Source: Nioella nitratireducens (GTDB taxonomy: Bacteria > Pseudomonadota > Alphaproteobacteria > Rhodobacterales > Rhodobacteraceae). From it: DNA of 64,000 bases. The notes beneath the pieces were generated by a model. The model made no database searches, was not told the DNA's origin, and saw nothing but the letters and a program-made list of their open reading frames with translations. The stretch is from the NCBI RefSeq assembly GCF_001879715.1, contig NZ_MNBW01000008.1, forward strand, positions 62,001 through 126,000. Direction: 5' to 3'. The translations under genes were made by a program, and so were the position numbers. Shown piece after piece: positions 62,797 to 64,000 of this stretch; the stretch's first letter is position 1; each line of letters begins with the position of its first letter.

Positions 62797-63243
62797 ATGA
62801 CGCGTGACGACCCGTTCATTCTGGAAACCTTCCTGCCCTACCAACTGGCCGTGGTGGCCGAGAAGGTGAGTCAGGATTACGCCCGCCATTACCGGGATAT
62901 GTTTGACCTCAGCCGGGCCGAATGGCGGGTTGTGGCGCATCTCAGCCAGCAACCTTCGGTCTCGGTGCGCGAAATCGCGGCGCGGGCGCATCTGGACAAG
63001 TCGAAGGTCAGCCGCGCGGTGGCACGCTTGGGTGCGGAAGGGTATGTGACAAAGCAGTCCTCGGCCACCGACCGGCGGCTGGTGGTTCTGGCGCTGACCG
63101 ACAAGGGGCGCGACATGCTGGCGGCGCTGACCCCCATTGCGCGGGCCTATGAGGCCGAGGTGATGGACCGGTTGGGCGAAAGTGCCGAGAGTTTCCGCCA
63201 TGCCGTAACGGCGTTGATGGCAGAGCCGGACGAACGGGGTTAG
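62797..63243 (+). CDS. MarR family transcriptional regulator
   Basis: The 148-residue winged-helix regulator has the HTH VSVREIAARAHLDKSKVSRAVARLGAEGYV (key REIAARAHLDKSKVSRAV at about 57-74) and the wing RRLVVLALTDKGRD typical of MarR. Ligand unknown. The start is ATG 62797, since MTRDDPFILETFLPYQLAV is the usual beginning; the frame is open to 62761. The thiolase gene follows 70 bp downstream on the same strand, suggesting control of acetoacetyl-CoA/polyhydroxybutyrate or fatty-acid metabolism. Confidence 0.85.
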   Translation: MTRDDPFILETFLPYQLAVVAEKVSQDYARHYRDMFDLSRAEWRVVAHLSQQPSVSVREIAARAHLDKSKVSRAVARLGAEGYVTKQSSATDRRLVVLALTDKGRDMLAALTPIARAYEAEVMDRLGESAESFRHAVTALMAEPDERG

Positions 63244-63313
63244 GCTATCCTTCAAGGGGAATTTGCATGTCGGCCCGCCCCATGGGGGGGGCCGCAACCA
63301 AGGAGGATTGAAA

Positions 63314-64000
63314 ATGACCGATATCGTGATCCTGTCCGGGGCTCGGACGGCGATTGGCACCTTTGGCGGCGCGCTCGCCGCAACGCCGCCGATCGAGCTG
63401 GGCACCGTTGCCGCCAAGGCCGCACTGGAGCGGGCGGGCGTCGATGGCAAGCAGGTCGGCCATGTGGCTTTTGGCCATGTGATCAATACCGAACCTCGGG
63501 ATATGTACCTGTCCCGCGTCGCCGCGATGCAGGCGGGAATTCCCGACAGCACCCCCGCGATGAACGTGAACCGGCTGTGCGGCTCGGGTGCTCAGGCCGT
63601 GGTGTCGGTGGTTCAAAGCCTGATGCTTGGAGACGCCGAGTTCGGCCTGGCCGGCGGGGCCGAGACCATGAGCCGCTCGCCTTACATCCTGCCCGCTGCA
63701 CGCTGGGGCCAGAAGATGGGCGATGCCAGTTCGCAAGACATGATGCTGGGGGCGCTGTCGTGCCCGTTCGGCACCGGTCATATGGGGGTGACGGCCGAAA
63801 ACGTGGCGTCCGAGCATGACATCAGCCGCGAAGCGCAGGATGCCTTCGCCATGGAAAGCCAGGAGCGGGCCGCCAAGGCCATCGCCGAGGGCCGCTTTGC
63901 CGAGCAGATCGCGCCGGTGCAGGTCAAGGTAAAACGCGACATGGTGGATTTCGTCACGGACGAGCACCCCAAGCAGACCAGCCTTGAAAAGCTGGCCGGG
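63314..64000 (+). CDS. Acetyl-CoA C-acetyltransferase (thiolase), N-terminal part
   Basis: The first 229 codons of a thiolase; the rest lies beyond the window. It begins MTDIVILSGARTAIGTFGG with AGGAGG well placed upstream. The active-site Cys89 is in NRLCGSGAQAVVS, and GGAETMSRSPYI is the second thiolase signature. The biosynthetic (PhaA) or degradative (FadA/BktB) subtype cannot be separated from this part. The catalytic His and second Cys would be in the missing half. Probably PhaA-like, given its MarR neighbour and size class, but this is inference. Confidence 0.9.
   Translation, partial: MTDIVILSGARTAIGTFGGALAATPPIELGTVAAKAALERAGVDGKQVGHVAFGHVINTEPRDMYLSRVAAMQAGIPDSTPAMNVNRLCGSGAQAVVSVVQSLMLGDAEFGLAGGAETMSRSPYILPAARWGQKMGDASSQDMMLGALSCPFGTGHMGVTAENVASEHDISREAQDAFAMESQERAAKAIAEGRFAEQIAPVQVKVKRDMVDFVTDEHPKQTSLEKLAG

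Overview
The window is a contiguous stretch of GC-rich alphaproteobacterial chromosome. Protein sequences and gene order point to the Rhodobacterales (Roseobacter/Rhodobacter group). The markers are hemJ-rho-mnmE-mnmG-rsmG-parA-parB, maf-aroE-coaE-dnaQ running away from the same intergenic region, mutS divergent from maeB, and rnd-lptC-lptA-lptB-hpf-ptsN without rpoN. Two perfect parS palindromes sit inside mnmG and rsmG. Overlapping stop/start codons and Shine-Dalgarno-poor GTG/TTG starts are common. I saw no transposase, integrase, CRISPR array, phage gene or rRNA.

Layout. (1) 1-16.1 kb is the origin-proximal housekeeping block: a truncated Tim44-like gene, fxsA, secB, the leftward dnaQ/coaE/aroE/maf operon, and a 416-bp AT-richer gap with DnaA-box-like sites that I read as the probable oriC. 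Then come hemJ, rho, mnmE, mnmG, rsmG, parA, parB, the leftward hemW/rdgB/rph group, and hrcA-grpE. (2) 16.2-25.9 kb holds mutS, maeB, dnaJ, dnaK behind a sigma-32-type promoter, alkB and a secreted SH3-domain protein. (3) 25.9-36.0 kb is a surface-polysaccharide locus: a KpsM-like ABC-2 permease, cysQ, kdsB, galU, three glycosyltransferases, a GT14 (core-2/xylosyltransferase-like) enzyme and a two-module sulfotransferase. (4) 36.0-39.8 kb is the ptsN/hpf/lptBAC/rnd set. (5) 40.1-47.2 kb is a second glycan locus on the minus strand. It has manC, a small coiled-coil protein and two large glycosyltransferases, and the last three share a WYxxxYPDV-type repeat. (6) 47.6-64 kb returns to core metabolism: tRNA-Leu, an NDUFA9-like protein, uppP, gltD and gltB separated by two unrelated genes, serB, a diheme cytochrome c, serC-serA, a MarR regulator and the start of a thiolase.

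How the genes fit together. ParB would load at the two parS sites about 3-6 kb from the proposed origin, so replication start and segregation are packed into one 8-kb stretch. HrcA, GrpE, DnaJ and DnaK form the Hsp70 system. SerC, SerA and SerB give the complete phosphorylated serine pathway within 5 kb, and GltBD supplies the glutamate that SerC uses. The 26-36 kb locus combines CMP-Kdo and UDP-glucose supply, glycosyl transfer, sulfation, removal of the sulfotransferase by-product PAP by CysQ, and export by a KpsM-like permease. I infer a sulfated capsule-type polysaccharide, which is the most interesting candidate system in the window. All functions come from recognising families and motifs by eye; nothing was searched against a database.
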